This document shows, piece by piece, positions 15,389 to 23,902 of a DNA stretch of 64,000 nt. A program made the position numbers and the translations under genes. Each line of letters starts with the position of its first letter. Positions within the stretch are counted from its first letter, which is position 1. The notes beneath the pieces were generated by a model. It was not told the origin of the DNA and did not search any database. It saw only the letters and a program-made list of their open reading frames with translations. The stretch comes from Saccharopolyspora rhizosphaerae (GTDB lineage Bacteria; Actinomycetota; Actinomycetes; Mycobacteriales; Pseudonocardiaceae), in contig NZ_RSAA01000002.1 of the NCBI RefSeq assembly GCF_003931915.1, positions 62,001 through 126,000 on the forward strand, written 5' to 3'.

Positions 15389-16048
15389 TCACTCCCGGTC
15401 GGGGGAGGTGGCGTGGTCGTAGTAGCCGAGCACGCCGGTGGCGCCGTGCAGGGCGAAGCCGGCCTCGGGTGTGGCGGGATCGCCTGCGGTCTCGACGACG
15501 CGACGCATCGTGGTGGTGACGAGCTCGTCGAGGGCTCGCCACCGTCCTGCCGGGTCGTCGGGCGGGGTGGCGTCCTCGGCGAAGTCCGCGGCGCACCGGT
15601 CGAGCCCTTCGCGCAGCAGCCGCACCTGCTTGAGGAACCCGGCCTGACCCCACCCGGGGACGAGCTCGTCGGCGTGCGAGACCAGCAGCCCGGCCATGTG
15701 GGTGATGTCCTCGACGTGGTCACCGAGCCACTTGCGCCGGCGGTGGATCGAGCCCAGCTGCGGCCACCGCTTCCGCGCGGCCTGCCGGGTCCGGCCGGTC
15801 ACCGCGCTCAGGTCGGCCAGGCTCGCCCCGAGCCACACGCTCTCGGCCGCCGCCGACTCGGTGTGCTGCGCGGCGGCCTCGGCCACCAGCTCCTCGACGT
15901 CCAGCGCGACACGGAGCCGCGCGAGCGAGTCCACCCGCCGCCACCGCTCGTCGCCGTAGTCCGAGCCCTTCTCGCCGGGGTCGGCGACTTCGACGGTCAT
16001 CTCCCCGGCCAACCGCTCGACGAGCCGAACGGCTTCCTCCTCCACCAT
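15389..16048 (-). CDS. HTH-containing protein of unknown function, probable autoregulator
   Basis: A 219-aa cytoplasmic protein. Residues about 75-100 (GASLADLSAVTGRTRQAARKRW) look like a helix-turn-helix; the GxTRQAARKR form is seen in small actinomycete DNA-binding proteins. The rest is Ala/Leu/Glu-rich helical and unrecognised. ATG 16048 follows GGAGGAGG. Two 17-bp perfect palindromes (16066-16082 and 16092-16108) lie directly in front, between the probable -10 and the ribosome site, so the protein may repress its own gene. The function beyond DNA binding is unknown. Confidence 0.65.
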   Translation of the reverse strand: MVEEEAVRLVERLAGEMTVEVADPGEKGSDYGDERWRRVDSLARLRVALDVEELVAEAAAQHTESAAAESVWLGASLADLSAVTGRTRQAARKRWPQLGSIHRRRKWLGDHVEDITHMAGLLVSHADELVPGWGQAGFLKQVRLLREGLDRCAADFAEDATPPDDPAGRWRALDELVTTTMRRVVETAGDPATPEAGFALHGATGVLGYYDHATSPDRE

Positions 16049-16065
16049 GACGACGACCTCCTCCT

Positions 16066-16108
16066 GTGAACCTGAGGTTCACACTACCACTGTGAACCTC
16101 AGGTTCAC
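16066..16108. promoter_or_regulatory. paired 17-bp palindromic operators
   Basis: GTGAACCTGAGGTTCAC (16066-16082) and GTGAACCTCAGGTTCAC (16092-16108) are inverted repeats differing only at the central base, centred 26 bp apart. On the minus strand a TAGTGT -10-like box lies between them and the ribosome site follows at once, the arrangement of a repressor site. Confidence 0.8.
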
Positions 16109-16110
16109 AG

Positions 16111-16155
16111 ATTCGAAGCTCGAATCGCCACTCGAACTTCGCGCGAACGTCGACC
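16111..16155. repeat. dispersed palindromic element B, locus 2 (degenerate)
   Basis: Contains TTCGAAGCTCGAATCGCC and then CTCGAACTTCGCGCGAAC followed by GTCGAC. The second part matches the element B core (TCGCGCGAA flanked by TCGAA and TCGAC) but is more degenerate than loci 1 and 3. Confidence 0.5.
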
Positions 16156-16407
16156 CCCGCCCGCGCCGGAGTGCACGCGCCCCCGCTGCTACCAGCGCCG
16201 ATGCGCCAGCGACACGACACCGAGCCGCCGTTCGCCGCAGTGCGGGCGGAGTCATCAGCCCGGCGGTACCCCTCCAGCCTCGGCCGGTGGGCGTTTCGCG
16301 TGGGATCGCATCGCATGTCCGCACTCGAGAGTCCTCTGTGGACGGCATGGCGGTGAATCTTCGTGGCTGACGGGTGGAACGAGACGCCCATCGGCTTGCT
16401 TCCGGTG

Positions 16408-16446
16408 GTGAACACAGGTTTACTCATCGGGTGAACACGAGTTCAC
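16408..16446. promoter_or_regulatory. paired GTGAAC-N4-GTTYAC operators before the MFS gene
   Basis: GTGAACACAGGTTTAC (16408-16423) and GTGAACACGAGTTCAC (16431-16446) are inverted repeats centred 23 bp apart, the second ending 19 bp before the MFS start. They share GTGAAC/GTTCAC arms with the sites at 16066-16108. The TetR protein encoded behind the transporter is the most likely ligand; the HTH protein at 15389 is the alternative. Confidence 0.65.
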
Positions 16447-16465
16447 GCCTCGAGCAAGGAGTCTG

Positions 16466-17917
16466 ATGAGCGCCGCCCGGTCCGCTTCGTCCGCTACGCG
16501 CAGTTCGAAAGTCGTCATCTTCGTGCTCGCCTCGTGCGGCATCGCGGTGTCGCTGATGCAGACCCTCGTCGTCCCGCTCCTGCCCGAGTTCCCGCACCTG
16601 CTGCACACCACCGCCGCCAACGCCGGATGGCTGGTCACCGCACCGCTGGTCGCCGGAGCGGTCTGCGCGCCGGTCACCGGGCGGCTCGGCGACATGTACG
16701 GCAAACGCCGGATGCTGCTGTTGTCGCTGGCCACGATGGCGGTGGGCAGCGCGATCGGCGCCGTCAGCGACGAGTTCGCCGCGGTGCTGGTCGGCCGCGT
16801 GCTGCAGGGCGCCGCGGTCGGCGTGGTGCCGCTGGGCATGAGCATCATGCGCGACGAGCTGCCCGAGGAGGAGGTCGGCTCGGGCGTGGCACTGATGAGC
16901 GCCACCCTGGGCATCGGCGGCGCGGTCGGGCTCCCCCTCACCGGCGTCGTCGCCCAGGAGCTCAACTGGCACTGGTTGTTCGCCGGCGCGATGGTCTTCG
17001 CCCTGGTCGAGATCGCCCTGATCCTCAAGGTGGTGCCCGAGTCGTCGCTGCGGACCGGCGGGAAGTTCGACCTGCTCGGCGCGCTGGGCCTGTCGGTGGC
17101 GCTGACCTGCCTGCTCCTGGCGATCTCCAAGGGCAACGAGTGGGGTTGGTCGAGCGCGCTGGTGCTGGTACTGCTCGCCGTGTCGGCGGTCGTGCTGCTG
17201 CTGTGGGGCGCCTACGAGCTGCGCACCCGCGCCCCGCTGGTGGACCTGCGGGTCTCCGCCCGCCCGACGGTGCTGCTGACCAACATCGCGTCGGTGCTGG
17301 TGGGCATCGCCATGTTCACCGGTTTCCTGGTCGGCTCGCAGCTCCTGCAAGCACCGCCGGCCACCGGCTACGGCTACGGCTTGTCGCTGGTGGTGGCGGG
17401 TCTGGTGCTGCTGCCGATCGGCGCTGCCATGGGCCTGTTCTCCCCGGTCTCGGCCCGGATCTCGCGCCGCTGCGGGCCGCGCACCACGCTGATCATCGGC
17501 GCCTGCGTCCTCATGCTCGGCAACCTCGGCGGTGCGCTGCTGCACGGCCCGCTGCCGGTGGTGATCATGAACCTGACCATCGGTTCCATCGGCGGCGCGC
17601 TCGCCTACGGCGCGCTGCCGACTCTGATCATGCGCTCGGTCCCCGACACGGAGACCGCCGCGGCCAACGCGCTCAACAGCCTCGCCCGCTCGATCGGCAC
17701 CTCCAGCTGCAGCGCGATCGTGGTCGCGCTCACCACCGGTTCCCTGGTGCACGTCGCCGGCGGGACCTACCCGTCGGTCAGCGCCTACTCCGCGGTGTTC
17801 GCGGTCGCGGGCGGGGCGGCCCTGGTGGCCGCACTGATCGCCGCGGCGACGCCGGGACCGGCTCGGTACGAGGCTGTTACCCCGAGGGTGCCCGTCGCGG
17901 TGGGCGGCTCGCGCTAG
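16466..17917 (+). CDS. MFS transporter, DHA2-like drug efflux type
   Basis: A 483-aa membrane protein with at least 12 hydrophobic segments, and a length nearer the 14-helix DHA2 group. The MFS loop motif GRLGDMYGKRRML is at about 74-86 and the antiporter-type glycine-rich LGIGGAVGLPLTGVV at about 149-163. Such proteins export drugs or natural products in exchange for protons. ATG 16466 follows AAGGAG. A TetR gene starts 10 bp behind the stop and two palindromes precede the start, the usual repressor-controlled exporter layout. The substrate is unknown. Confidence 0.88.
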   Translation: MSAARSASSATRSSKVVIFVLASCGIAVSLMQTLVVPLLPEFPHLLHTTAANAGWLVTAPLVAGAVCAPVTGRLGDMYGKRRMLLLSLATMAVGSAIGAVSDEFAAVLVGRVLQGAAVGVVPLGMSIMRDELPEEEVGSGVALMSATLGIGGAVGLPLTGVVAQELNWHWLFAGAMVFALVEIALILKVVPESSLRTGGKFDLLGALGLSVALTCLLLAISKGNEWGWSSALVLVLLAVSAVVLLLWGAYELRTRAPLVDLRVSARPTVLLTNIASVLVGIAMFTGFLVGSQLLQAPPATGYGYGLSLVVAGLVLLPIGAAMGLFSPVSARISRRCGPRTTLIIGACVLMLGNLGGALLHGPLPVVIMNLTIGSIGGALAYGALPTLIMRSVPDTETAAANALNSLARSIGTSSCSAIVVALTTGSLVHVAGGTYPSVSAYSAVFAVAGGAALVAALIAAATPGPARYEAVTPRVPVAVGGSR

Positions 17918-17927
17918 CCTGAAGTGC

Positions 17928-18503
17928 ATGACCACCGCCGGGTCGATCGAGGAGCAGCGCCGCGACGCGTGCGCCACGCGGGAATCCATCCTGAAGGCGG
18001 CCAGACGCCGCTTCTCCTCGTGCGGTTACGCCGACGTGACCTTGCGCGACATCGCGGCGGACGCCGAGGTCAGCGCCGCGCTGGTGGTCAAGTACTTCGG
18101 CAGCAAGGAAGACTTGTTCGCGCAGGCCTCGGGTTTCGAGCACGACGCGGAGAAGCTCCTCGACTGCGAACTTCCCCGCCTCGGCGAGCACCTCGTGCGC
18201 ACGTTGCTGGACTACCACGAGCGCACCCAGGGAGACCCGCTGGTGCGCGCGGTGTTCACCTCGTCGCGCCCGGCCGGCGGGAGGTTCCGCGACAACTTCG
18301 AGTCCCAGCTGGTCACCCGCCTCGCGGAACGGCTCAGCGGACCGCGGGCCCGGCTCCGCGCGGAGCTGGTGTGCAGCCACCTCATGGGGCTCGGCGCCGC
18401 CCGCCTGGTGCTGCGCACCAAGGCGATCAGCGCCGAACCCACCGAAGAGCTGGTCGCCCTCACGGCCCCGCTGATCCAGAACTGGATCGACAACCCGCTC
18501 TGA
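17928..18503 (+). CDS. TetR-family repressor
   Basis: A 191-aa TetR protein. The N-terminal DNA-binding domain spans about residues 10-60, with the recognition-helix region VTLRDIAADAEVSAALVVKYFGSKEDLFAQA. The C-terminal domain ends in a segment on the TetR_C pattern seen in actinomycete regulators (MGLGAARLVLRTKAI). It lies 10 bp behind the MFS gene, so it is probably cotranscribed and represses the pair through the operators at 16408-16446, with relief by the exported compound. The ligand cannot be deduced. Confidence 0.88.
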   Translation: MTTAGSIEEQRRDACATRESILKAARRRFSSCGYADVTLRDIAADAEVSAALVVKYFGSKEDLFAQASGFEHDAEKLLDCELPRLGEHLVRTLLDYHERTQGDPLVRAVFTSSRPAGGRFRDNFESQLVTRLAERLSGPRARLRAELVCSHLMGLGAARLVLRTKAISAEPTEELVALTAPLIQNWIDNPL

Positions 18504-18520
18504 GCGGGAGTCCCGCCAGG

Positions 18521-19081
18521 TCAGGCCGAACGGCCGAGGGCCGTCGCGTGCGGGATCCCGTCGAGCGCCTTGGTGAACTGCTCGATGACGTCGGCGAGCG
18601 GAGCGGCGCTCTCCTCCTCGACGGTGAGCTGCCCGTCGACCAGCGAGAGGTGCTTGTCGAGCAGGAAGAAGCTCTGCACCGCGTGGCGCGCGCCCAGGGA
18701 GTGCACGACGGGCCGCAGCGCGTAGTCGATGGCCAGCACGTGCGCGACGCTGCCACCGGTGGCCAGCGGCAGGACGGCCTTGCCGGCGAAGCCGAACTGC
18801 GGCAGCAGGTCCAGGAACGACTTGAGCAGCCCCGAGTAGGCGGCCTTGTAGGTGGGCGTGGCCAGCACGATCCCGTCCGCCTCGGCCACCTTGGCGACGG
18901 CGGAGCCGATCGCGGGGTCGCTGACGTCGGCGCTGAGCAGCGCCTCGGCGGGAAGGGTGCGCACCCGCAGGTGATCGGTGGCGCGCCCGGCGGCGGACAG
19001 CCGCTGGGCGATGTGCTCGCCGACCTTCTCCGTCTTCGAGGTGCGCGACGGGCTTCCGGAAATGATCAAAACCGTGGACAC
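18521..19081 (-). CDS. NADPH-dependent FMN reductase, SsuE/MsuE type
   Basis: A 186-aa flavodoxin-fold protein: LIISGSPSRTSKTEKV at the N-terminus binds the FMN phosphate, with TPTYKAAYSGLLKSFLDLLP around 76-95 and LPLATGGSVAHVLAIDYALRP around 105-125, both standard for the SsuE subgroup. These enzymes supply FMNH2 to two-component flavin monooxygenases, often in sulfonate use. GTG 19081 follows GGGGAG. No monooxygenase is adjacent; the nearest is at 38146, which has its own reductase partner. It is convergent with the TetR gene. Confidence 0.85.
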   Translation of the reverse strand: MSTVLIISGSPSRTSKTEKVGEHIAQRLSAAGRATDHLRVRTLPAEALLSADVSDPAIGSAVAKVAEADGIVLATPTYKAAYSGLLKSFLDLLPQFGFAGKAVLPLATGGSVAHVLAIDYALRPVVHSLGARHAVQSFFLLDKHLSLVDGQLTVEEESAAPLADVIEQFTKALDGIPHATALGRSA

Positions 19082-19440
19082 GGACTTCTCCCCTGTTCCT
19101 GGTCTCGGGCGGGAACTGGCCGACCGTGGCCAGCTGCCGCAGCGGACCGTTGCCGGGTTTCGCCGGATGGCGGCGTCTCCCCTGACTGCGCGGTGCCGTC
19201 AGGAACGACAGCCCTGCGTCTTCACGCGTTGCAGATCCACGTGCGTCCGCCTGCTGAGCCTCCGAGAAGTCACGAGACCATCGTCTGGGCGCCGCTGTTG
19301 CGGTGTCAACGAACGGTCGCCGGATCTCACAGGGCGGACGTCAGCGGCGGAACTCGCCACTGCCGACCCGCGTCGCCTCTGGCCATCCGGGTGTCCGGGC
19401 GACGAAGCTGTCCGGTGAACCACGAAGGAGGAGAACCACC
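19082..19440. other. 359-bp divergent intergenic region
   Basis: Separates the FMN reductase and the aminotransferase. A small hairpin (CTGGCC 19116-19121 with GGCCAG 19128-19133) lies near the reductase start. No clear promoter, operator or riboswitch could be recognised in the remainder. Confidence 0.4.
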
Positions 19441-20691
19441 ATGTCATCAAGCCCGACCGCGCTGTGGCACCCGTTCGCGGACATGTTCGAGGTCAAGAGC
19501 AGTTCGTTCTGCGTCACCAAGGCCGAGGGCGTCTGGATCTACGACGACGCCGGACGCCGCTACCTCGACGGCACCGCGAGCCTCTGGTACGCCAACGCGG
19601 GACATGGCCGCACCGAGATCGTCGAGGCGGCAGCGGCGCAGATGCGGGAGTTGGAGTCCTACTTCGTCTTCAACGACTACACCAACCCGCCCGCCGAAGC
19701 CCTGGCCACGCGCCTGTCCGAGCTCGCGCCGATGCCCAACCCCAAGGTCTTCCTGGCGACCGGCGGTGGCGAGGCGATCGACACGGCCGCGAAGCTCGCC
19801 CGGCAGTACTGGGCCCAGCGCGGGCAGCCGCAGCGCACCCACATCCTCAGCCGCGGCAACGCCTACCACGGCACCAACGGCATGGGCACCAGCATCGGCG
19901 GCATCGAGGCCAACCAGGCCGGGTTCGGGCAGCTGGTGCCGGAGACCGGCCGGGTCGTGCACGACGACGCCGAGAGCCTGCGGGAGGCCATCGACAGGAT
20001 CGGCGCGGAGAAGATCGCTGCGTTCTTCGCCGAGCCGGTGATGGGTGCCGGCGGCCTCTACCCGCCGGAGCCGGGCTACCTGGAGGCCGTTGCCAAGATC
20101 TGCTCCGAGCACGGGATCCTGTTCGTCGCCGACTCCGTGATCTGCGGGTTCGGCCGGGTCGGCACCTGGTTCGGCGTGGAGCGCTGGGGCCTGCAGCCCG
20201 ACATGATCACCTTCGCCAAGGGCGTGACCAGCGGGTACCTGCCGCTGGGCGGCGTCGTGGTGGCCGAGCACGTCGCCGACCCGTTCTGGAACGAACCGGG
20301 CCGGGTGTTCCGCCACGGCGCCACCTACTCCGGGCACCCGACCGTGGCGGCGGCGGCGCTGGCCAACCTCGACATCCTCGAGCGGGAGCAGCTCATCACC
20401 CGCTCCGACGCGTTGGAGGGCCCGCTGCACGAGGCGCTCAAGCAGGTCGCCGACCACCCCGCGGTGGCCGAGGTGCGCGGCGGGGTCGGCCTGCTCGGCG
20501 CCGTCGAGCTCACCGCCGAGCAGCTGCAGGCGGGCGCCCTGCCGAAGCTGCAGAAGAAGATCCGCGAGCTCGGTGTGATCGTCCGCCCGCTCGGCAAGGC
20601 GCTGGCGGTCTCGCCGCCGCTGATCGTCACCGAGGAGGAGATCGGCCTGATCGGCAAGGCCTTCGCGGAAGGGCTTGACTCGCTGGTGTGA
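19441..20691 (+). CDS. class III (omega) aminotransferase
   Basis: A 416-aa PLP enzyme of aminotransferase class III. Blocks in order: LWHPFADM at the N-terminus, YLDGTASLWYANAGHGR, ATGGGEAIDTAAKLARQYW, RGNAYHGTNGMGTS, LFVADSVICGFGRVGTWFG, and MITFAKGVTSGYLPLGG, whose Lys is the Schiff-base residue (about 263). Note VADSVICGFGR where most relatives have a Glu before the V/I (DEV-type). Relatives act on omega-amino acids, amines or taurine/hypotaurine with pyruvate; the exact substrate is not decided. ATG 19441 follows AGGAGGAG. A hairpin terminator follows the stop. Confidence 0.87.
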   Translation: MSSSPTALWHPFADMFEVKSSSFCVTKAEGVWIYDDAGRRYLDGTASLWYANAGHGRTEIVEAAAAQMRELESYFVFNDYTNPPAEALATRLSELAPMPNPKVFLATGGGEAIDTAAKLARQYWAQRGQPQRTHILSRGNAYHGTNGMGTSIGGIEANQAGFGQLVPETGRVVHDDAESLREAIDRIGAEKIAAFFAEPVMGAGGLYPPEPGYLEAVAKICSEHGILFVADSVICGFGRVGTWFGVERWGLQPDMITFAKGVTSGYLPLGGVVVAEHVADPFWNEPGRVFRHGATYSGHPTVAAAALANLDILEREQLITRSDALEGPLHEALKQVADHPAVAEVRGGVGLLGAVELTAEQLQAGALPKLQKKIRELGVIVRPLGKALAVSPPLIVTEEEIGLIGKAFAEGLDSLV

Positions 20692-20696
20692 ACGAC

Positions 20697-20728
20697 CGGG
20701 GCGGTCGCGACACTCCGTGGCCGCCCCG
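20697..20728 (+). terminator. terminator after the aminotransferase gene
   Basis: CGGGGCGG (20697-20704) pairs with CCGCCCCG (20721-20728) around a 16-nt loop, beginning 5 nt after the stop codon. No T-run, as is usual in these GC-rich genomes. Confidence 0.55.
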
Positions 20729-21058
20729 ACACACCAGCCACCCGATCGTCTTTCACCCCCTCGGTTATTACAGGGGCCACCTCTTCGGAACTTCCCCGTT
20801 GCGGAACCGATACGTCCGAAGGTGGTCTCGACCGCCTTTCGTCACGTACGTTTTTCACCAGATCGTGCATCGTCGCAGATGGTGAAGGCTGTCAGCGGCG
20901 ATGGCGCTGTCGCGGCGGCCCGCCGGAACCCGGGCCGAGGAGCGAGGAACAAGGCCACACGCAAGGGGCCCCTGCGCACGAGCCGCCCAGTAGAGTTGGC
21001 AAAATACGGCTTCCGGGTGATCGAAGCGCAGTGGGGGCGGACGGAGGAACTCAGCCAG
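20729..21058. other. gap before the ATPase-like gene
   Basis: About 330 bp with a relatively AT-richer patch near 20750-20775 that may hold a promoter. The reading frame of the next gene stays open back through this stretch to about 20675, so an earlier start (for example ATG 20879) cannot be excluded. No other structure seen. Confidence 0.4.
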
Positions 21059-21568
21059 GTGAACACTCAGACCGCACAAGTCGACGACCTCCGACTGATC
21101 GCGCTTCCCAGCGCGGTGAACTGCACCGAGATGTTCGTGCGGTTCTCCTTGGCCGAGTGGAGCCTGCGCGAGATGGTCGACACCGCCACGCAGCTCACCG
21201 GCGCCCTGGTCACCGCAGCGGTCGACGCCGCCGACCAGAAGAACCCCGGCTTCATCACCGTCCGCCTGCGCCTGAGCGGCGAGAGCCTCGTCGCCGAGGT
21301 CCAGGACGAGCAGGCCACCGTTCCTCCGCAGCTGGCCCCGGGCTTCGCCGACGGTCGTTGCGGTGCCACTGCGCTGCGCACCGGCGGCACCCTGGTGTGG
21401 TGCGAGATGCCGCTGCCCAGCGGCGTCAAGGCCGACTCGGTTCCGCTGCCCCGCCGCTCGCGGAAGAAGAACGCGATGGCTCCGCAGACCACCGAGGAGA
21501 CCGCCGAGGTCGACCCCGAGGTCATCAAGCGGTTGCTGTCCGGCCTCAGCAACGGCGGACTGGACTGA
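21059..21568 (+). CDS. ATP-binding (HATPase-like) regulatory protein
   Basis: A 169-aa protein whose N-terminal ~105 residues (DLRLIALPSAVNCTEMFVRFSLAEW, read in two parts, then VTAAVDAADQ and LVAEVQDEQ) resemble the GHKL/anti-sigma-factor kinase-like proteins frequent in actinomycetes. The ATP-lid motifs are weak, so activity as a kinase is doubtful. The C-terminal tail is charged and lacks structure (PRRSRKKNAM, then TTEETAEVDPEVI). GTG 21059 was chosen since GGAGGA precedes it and the conserved part begins there. It lies 72 bp before transketolase on the same strand, possibly by chance. Confidence 0.65.
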   Translation: MNTQTAQVDDLRLIALPSAVNCTEMFVRFSLAEWSLREMVDTATQLTGALVTAAVDAADQKNPGFITVRLRLSGESLVAEVQDEQATVPPQLAPGFADGRCGATALRTGGTLVWCEMPLPSGVKADSVPLPRRSRKKNAMAPQTTEETAEVDPEVIKRLLSGLSNGGLD

Positions 21569-21640
21569 CCCACCCGCCGGAGCACGTGCGGTGACCTGCG
21601 CGGTGTTTCGCGCGCCGGAACCCTGGGCACCTTCCGGGGC

Positions 21641-23464
21641 ATGGACCAGGCAACGTTCCGCTCCGAACTGGCACAACAGCTGCGGGTGGACTCGGTGCGG
21701 GCCAGCACCGCCGCCGGATCCGGGCACCCGACCTCCTCGATGTCGGCCGCCGACCTCATGGCGGTCCTGCTCGACGGGCACCTGCGGCTGGACTTCGACC
21801 GTCCGGACAACCCCGCCAACGACCACCTGATCTTCTCCAAGGGGCACGCCTCCCCGCTGCTGTACTCCGCGTTCAAAGCGGTCGGCGCCGTCGAGGACGA
21901 CGAGCTGCTGACCTTCCGCGAGTTCGGCAGCAAGCTCGAAGGCCACCCGACTCCGATCCTGCCATGGGTGGACGTGGCGACGGGCTCGCTCGGCCAAGGC
22001 CTGCCCATTGGAGTGGGTCTGGCGTTGGCAGGCAAGCGGCTGGACCGGCTGCCCTACCGGGTGTGGGTGCTCTGCGGCGACAGCGAGATGGCCGAGGGCT
22101 CGGTCTGGGAAGCCCTCGAGCACGCCGGACACCAGCAGCTGGACAACCTGATCGCGCTGATCGACGTCAACCGGCTCGGCCAGACCGGGCCGACCATGCA
22201 CGGCTGGGACCTCTCGGCCTACGCGGCCCGCGCGCAAGCGGCCGGCTGGCGCACCATCGAGATCGACGGGCACGACCTGGAGCAGATCGAGTCCGCGTAC
22301 TCCGACGCGGAGATGAGCGACGGACGCCCGGTCGCCATCCTGGCGAGGACCGAGAAGGGCAAGGGCGTCTCCGAGGTCTCCGACAAGCTCGGGTTCCACG
22401 GCAAGCCCCTGGCCCACGCCGAGGAGGCGATCGAGGAGCTGGGCGGGCAGCGCGACCTGCGGGTCAAGACTGCCAAGCCCGAAGGTGACGCGGTCCCGCA
22501 CGTCTTCGACACCGGCAGCGGCGGCCTGCCCGCCTTCGACGAGGGCACCGAGCTGGCCACCCGCAAGGCCTACGGGCAGGCGCTGGCGGCGCTGGGCGAC
22601 CGGCGCGGCGACGTGGTGGCCTTGGACGGCGAGGTGTCGAACTCGACCTTCTCCGAGCTGTTCCGGGACAGCCACTCGGACCGCTACTTCGAGATGTACA
22701 TCGCCGAGCAGCAGATGGTCGCCGCCGCGGTGGGCATGCAGGTGCGTGGGTGGTGCGCGTTCGCCTCGACCTTCGCGGCGTTCCTCTCCCGCGCCTACGA
22801 CTTCGTCCGGATGGCCGCGATCAGCCGGGCGGACCTGCGGTTGATGGGATCGCACGCCGGGGTGGCCATCGGTGAGGACGGCCCGTCGCAGATGGCGCTG
22901 GAGGACCTCGCGGCCTTCCGGGCCGTGCACGGCAGCACCGTGCTCTACCCGTGCGACGCGAACCAGACGGTGCAGCTGGTGGCGGCGATGGCCGACCTGT
23001 CCGGGATCAGCTACCTGCGCACCAGCCGGGGCGCGATGCCGGTGATCTACCCGCCGGACGAGGAGTTCCCGGTCGGCGGCTCGAAGGTGGTCCGCAACGG
23101 CTCGCACGTGACGCTGGTGGGCGCCGGAGTGACCCTGCACGAGGCGCTCAAGGCAGCGGACCAGCTCGCGAGCGAGGGCATCGAGGCCCGCGTCATCGAC
23201 CTGTACTCGATCAAACCGGTGGACACCGAGACGCTGCGGCGGGCCGCGGACGAGACGGCCGGGCTGGTCACCGCCGAGGACCACTGGCCCGAGGGCGGTC
23301 TCGGTGAAGCCGTGCTCAGCGCGCTGGCCGACCGGCCGGCACCGGTGCGCAAGCTCGCGGTGCAGGCGCTGCCGGGTTCCGGCAAACCGGCCGAGCTGCT
23401 CGGCCAGGCCCGCATCGACGCCGCGGCCATCGCCGAGAAGGCTCGCGAGCTGGTGTCCTCGTGA
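21641..23464 (+). CDS. tkt: transketolase
   Basis: A 607-aa ThDP enzyme, single-chain (N- and C-halves fused). The ThDP motif GDSEMAEGSVWEALEHAG is at about 146-163 with the closing Asn in IDVNRLGQTG; substrate-binding His in GSGHPTSSMS (about 28) and SKGHASPLLY (about 67); the C-half has EQQMVAAAVGMQ with the catalytic Glu. It moves two-carbon ketol units in the pentose phosphate pathway. It is shorter than the typical ~660-700-aa transketolase and closer to the ~600-aa class found widely in actinobacteria and archaea, so it may be a second, specialised enzyme. ATG 21641 follows CCGGGGC. Confidence 0.88.
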   Translation: MDQATFRSELAQQLRVDSVRASTAAGSGHPTSSMSAADLMAVLLDGHLRLDFDRPDNPANDHLIFSKGHASPLLYSAFKAVGAVEDDELLTFREFGSKLEGHPTPILPWVDVATGSLGQGLPIGVGLALAGKRLDRLPYRVWVLCGDSEMAEGSVWEALEHAGHQQLDNLIALIDVNRLGQTGPTMHGWDLSAYAARAQAAGWRTIEIDGHDLEQIESAYSDAEMSDGRPVAILARTEKGKGVSEVSDKLGFHGKPLAHAEEAIEELGGQRDLRVKTAKPEGDAVPHVFDTGSGGLPAFDEGTELATRKAYGQALAALGDRRGDVVALDGEVSNSTFSELFRDSHSDRYFEMYIAEQQMVAAAVGMQVRGWCAFASTFAAFLSRAYDFVRMAAISRADLRLMGSHAGVAIGEDGPSQMALEDLAAFRAVHGSTVLYPCDANQTVQLVAAMADLSGISYLRTSRGAMPVIYPPDEEFPVGGSKVVRNGSHVTLVGAGVTLHEALKAADQLASEGIEARVIDLYSIKPVDTETLRRAADETAGLVTAEDHWPEGGLGEAVLSALADRPAPVRKLAVQALPGSGKPAELLGQARIDAAAIAEKARELVSS

Positions 23465-23566
23465 GGGTTTCCGCGCGATGATGGAGGGTGGCCGGACCAA
23501 CCGGCCAGGAGCTGTTCTCGAAGGCGGCGGAGCCACGGGACCCGCCCGGCACCGCCGCGGTTGTCT

Positions 23567-23645
23567 GAGCGGCTTCGTGGCGAGCACCCGCGCGTGGACG
23601 GCGCGGGGCCACGGAGCCGCTCAGGTTCTGCCACCGGCACCGCCA
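23567..23645. repeat. dispersed hairpin element A, locus 3
   Basis: GAGCGGCTTCGTGG (23567-23580) and CCACGGAGCCGCTC (23609-23622) form an imperfect 14-bp inverted repeat around a 28-nt loop; the element ends TTCTGCCACCGGCACCG. The right part matches locus 2 in reverse orientation. It lies between transketolase and the next small gene and could act as a terminator. Confidence 0.7.
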
Positions 23646-23685
23646 CCCCCAGCAGTTCCCCCACCAGGCCTGGAACGGAGGAGTC

Positions 23686-23886
23686 ATGGTTCTGGCTGAT
23701 CGCGCGGACATGCTCCGGGTGCTGTGCCACGTGCGGTTCCCGGCGACGAAGCGGGAGATCGCGCAGCAGTGCGAGGACCTCGGTGCCGGTCCGGAGCAGT
23801 TGGACCGGCTCGACGAGCTGCCCGAGGGCACCTACGTCGAAGCCGACACGGTGCTGCAGGCCCTGCCGCACCCGCTGCACGAGTGA
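23686..23886 (+). CDS. DUF2795-family small protein
   Basis: A 66-aa protein with MLRVLCHVRFPATKREIAQQ near its start and a C-terminal YVEADTVLQAL, the pattern of DUF2795, a compact helical domain of unknown function found across actinobacteria, where it is often taken to be a small DNA- or stress-related protein. ATG 23686 follows GGAGGAG, a strong ribosome site. Confidence 0.75.
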   Translation: MVLADRADMLRVLCHVRFPATKREIAQQCEDLGAGPEQLDRLDELPEGTYVEADTVLQALPHPLHE

Positions 23887-23902
23887 AGGTCCTCAGAGGA
23901 CG

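Noticed and set aside
20855..23587. 910-codon minus-strand frame opposite transketolase
   Set aside because: Reads as low-complexity Arg/Gly/Val without any family motif, while the plus strand has an intact transketolase with ribosome site.
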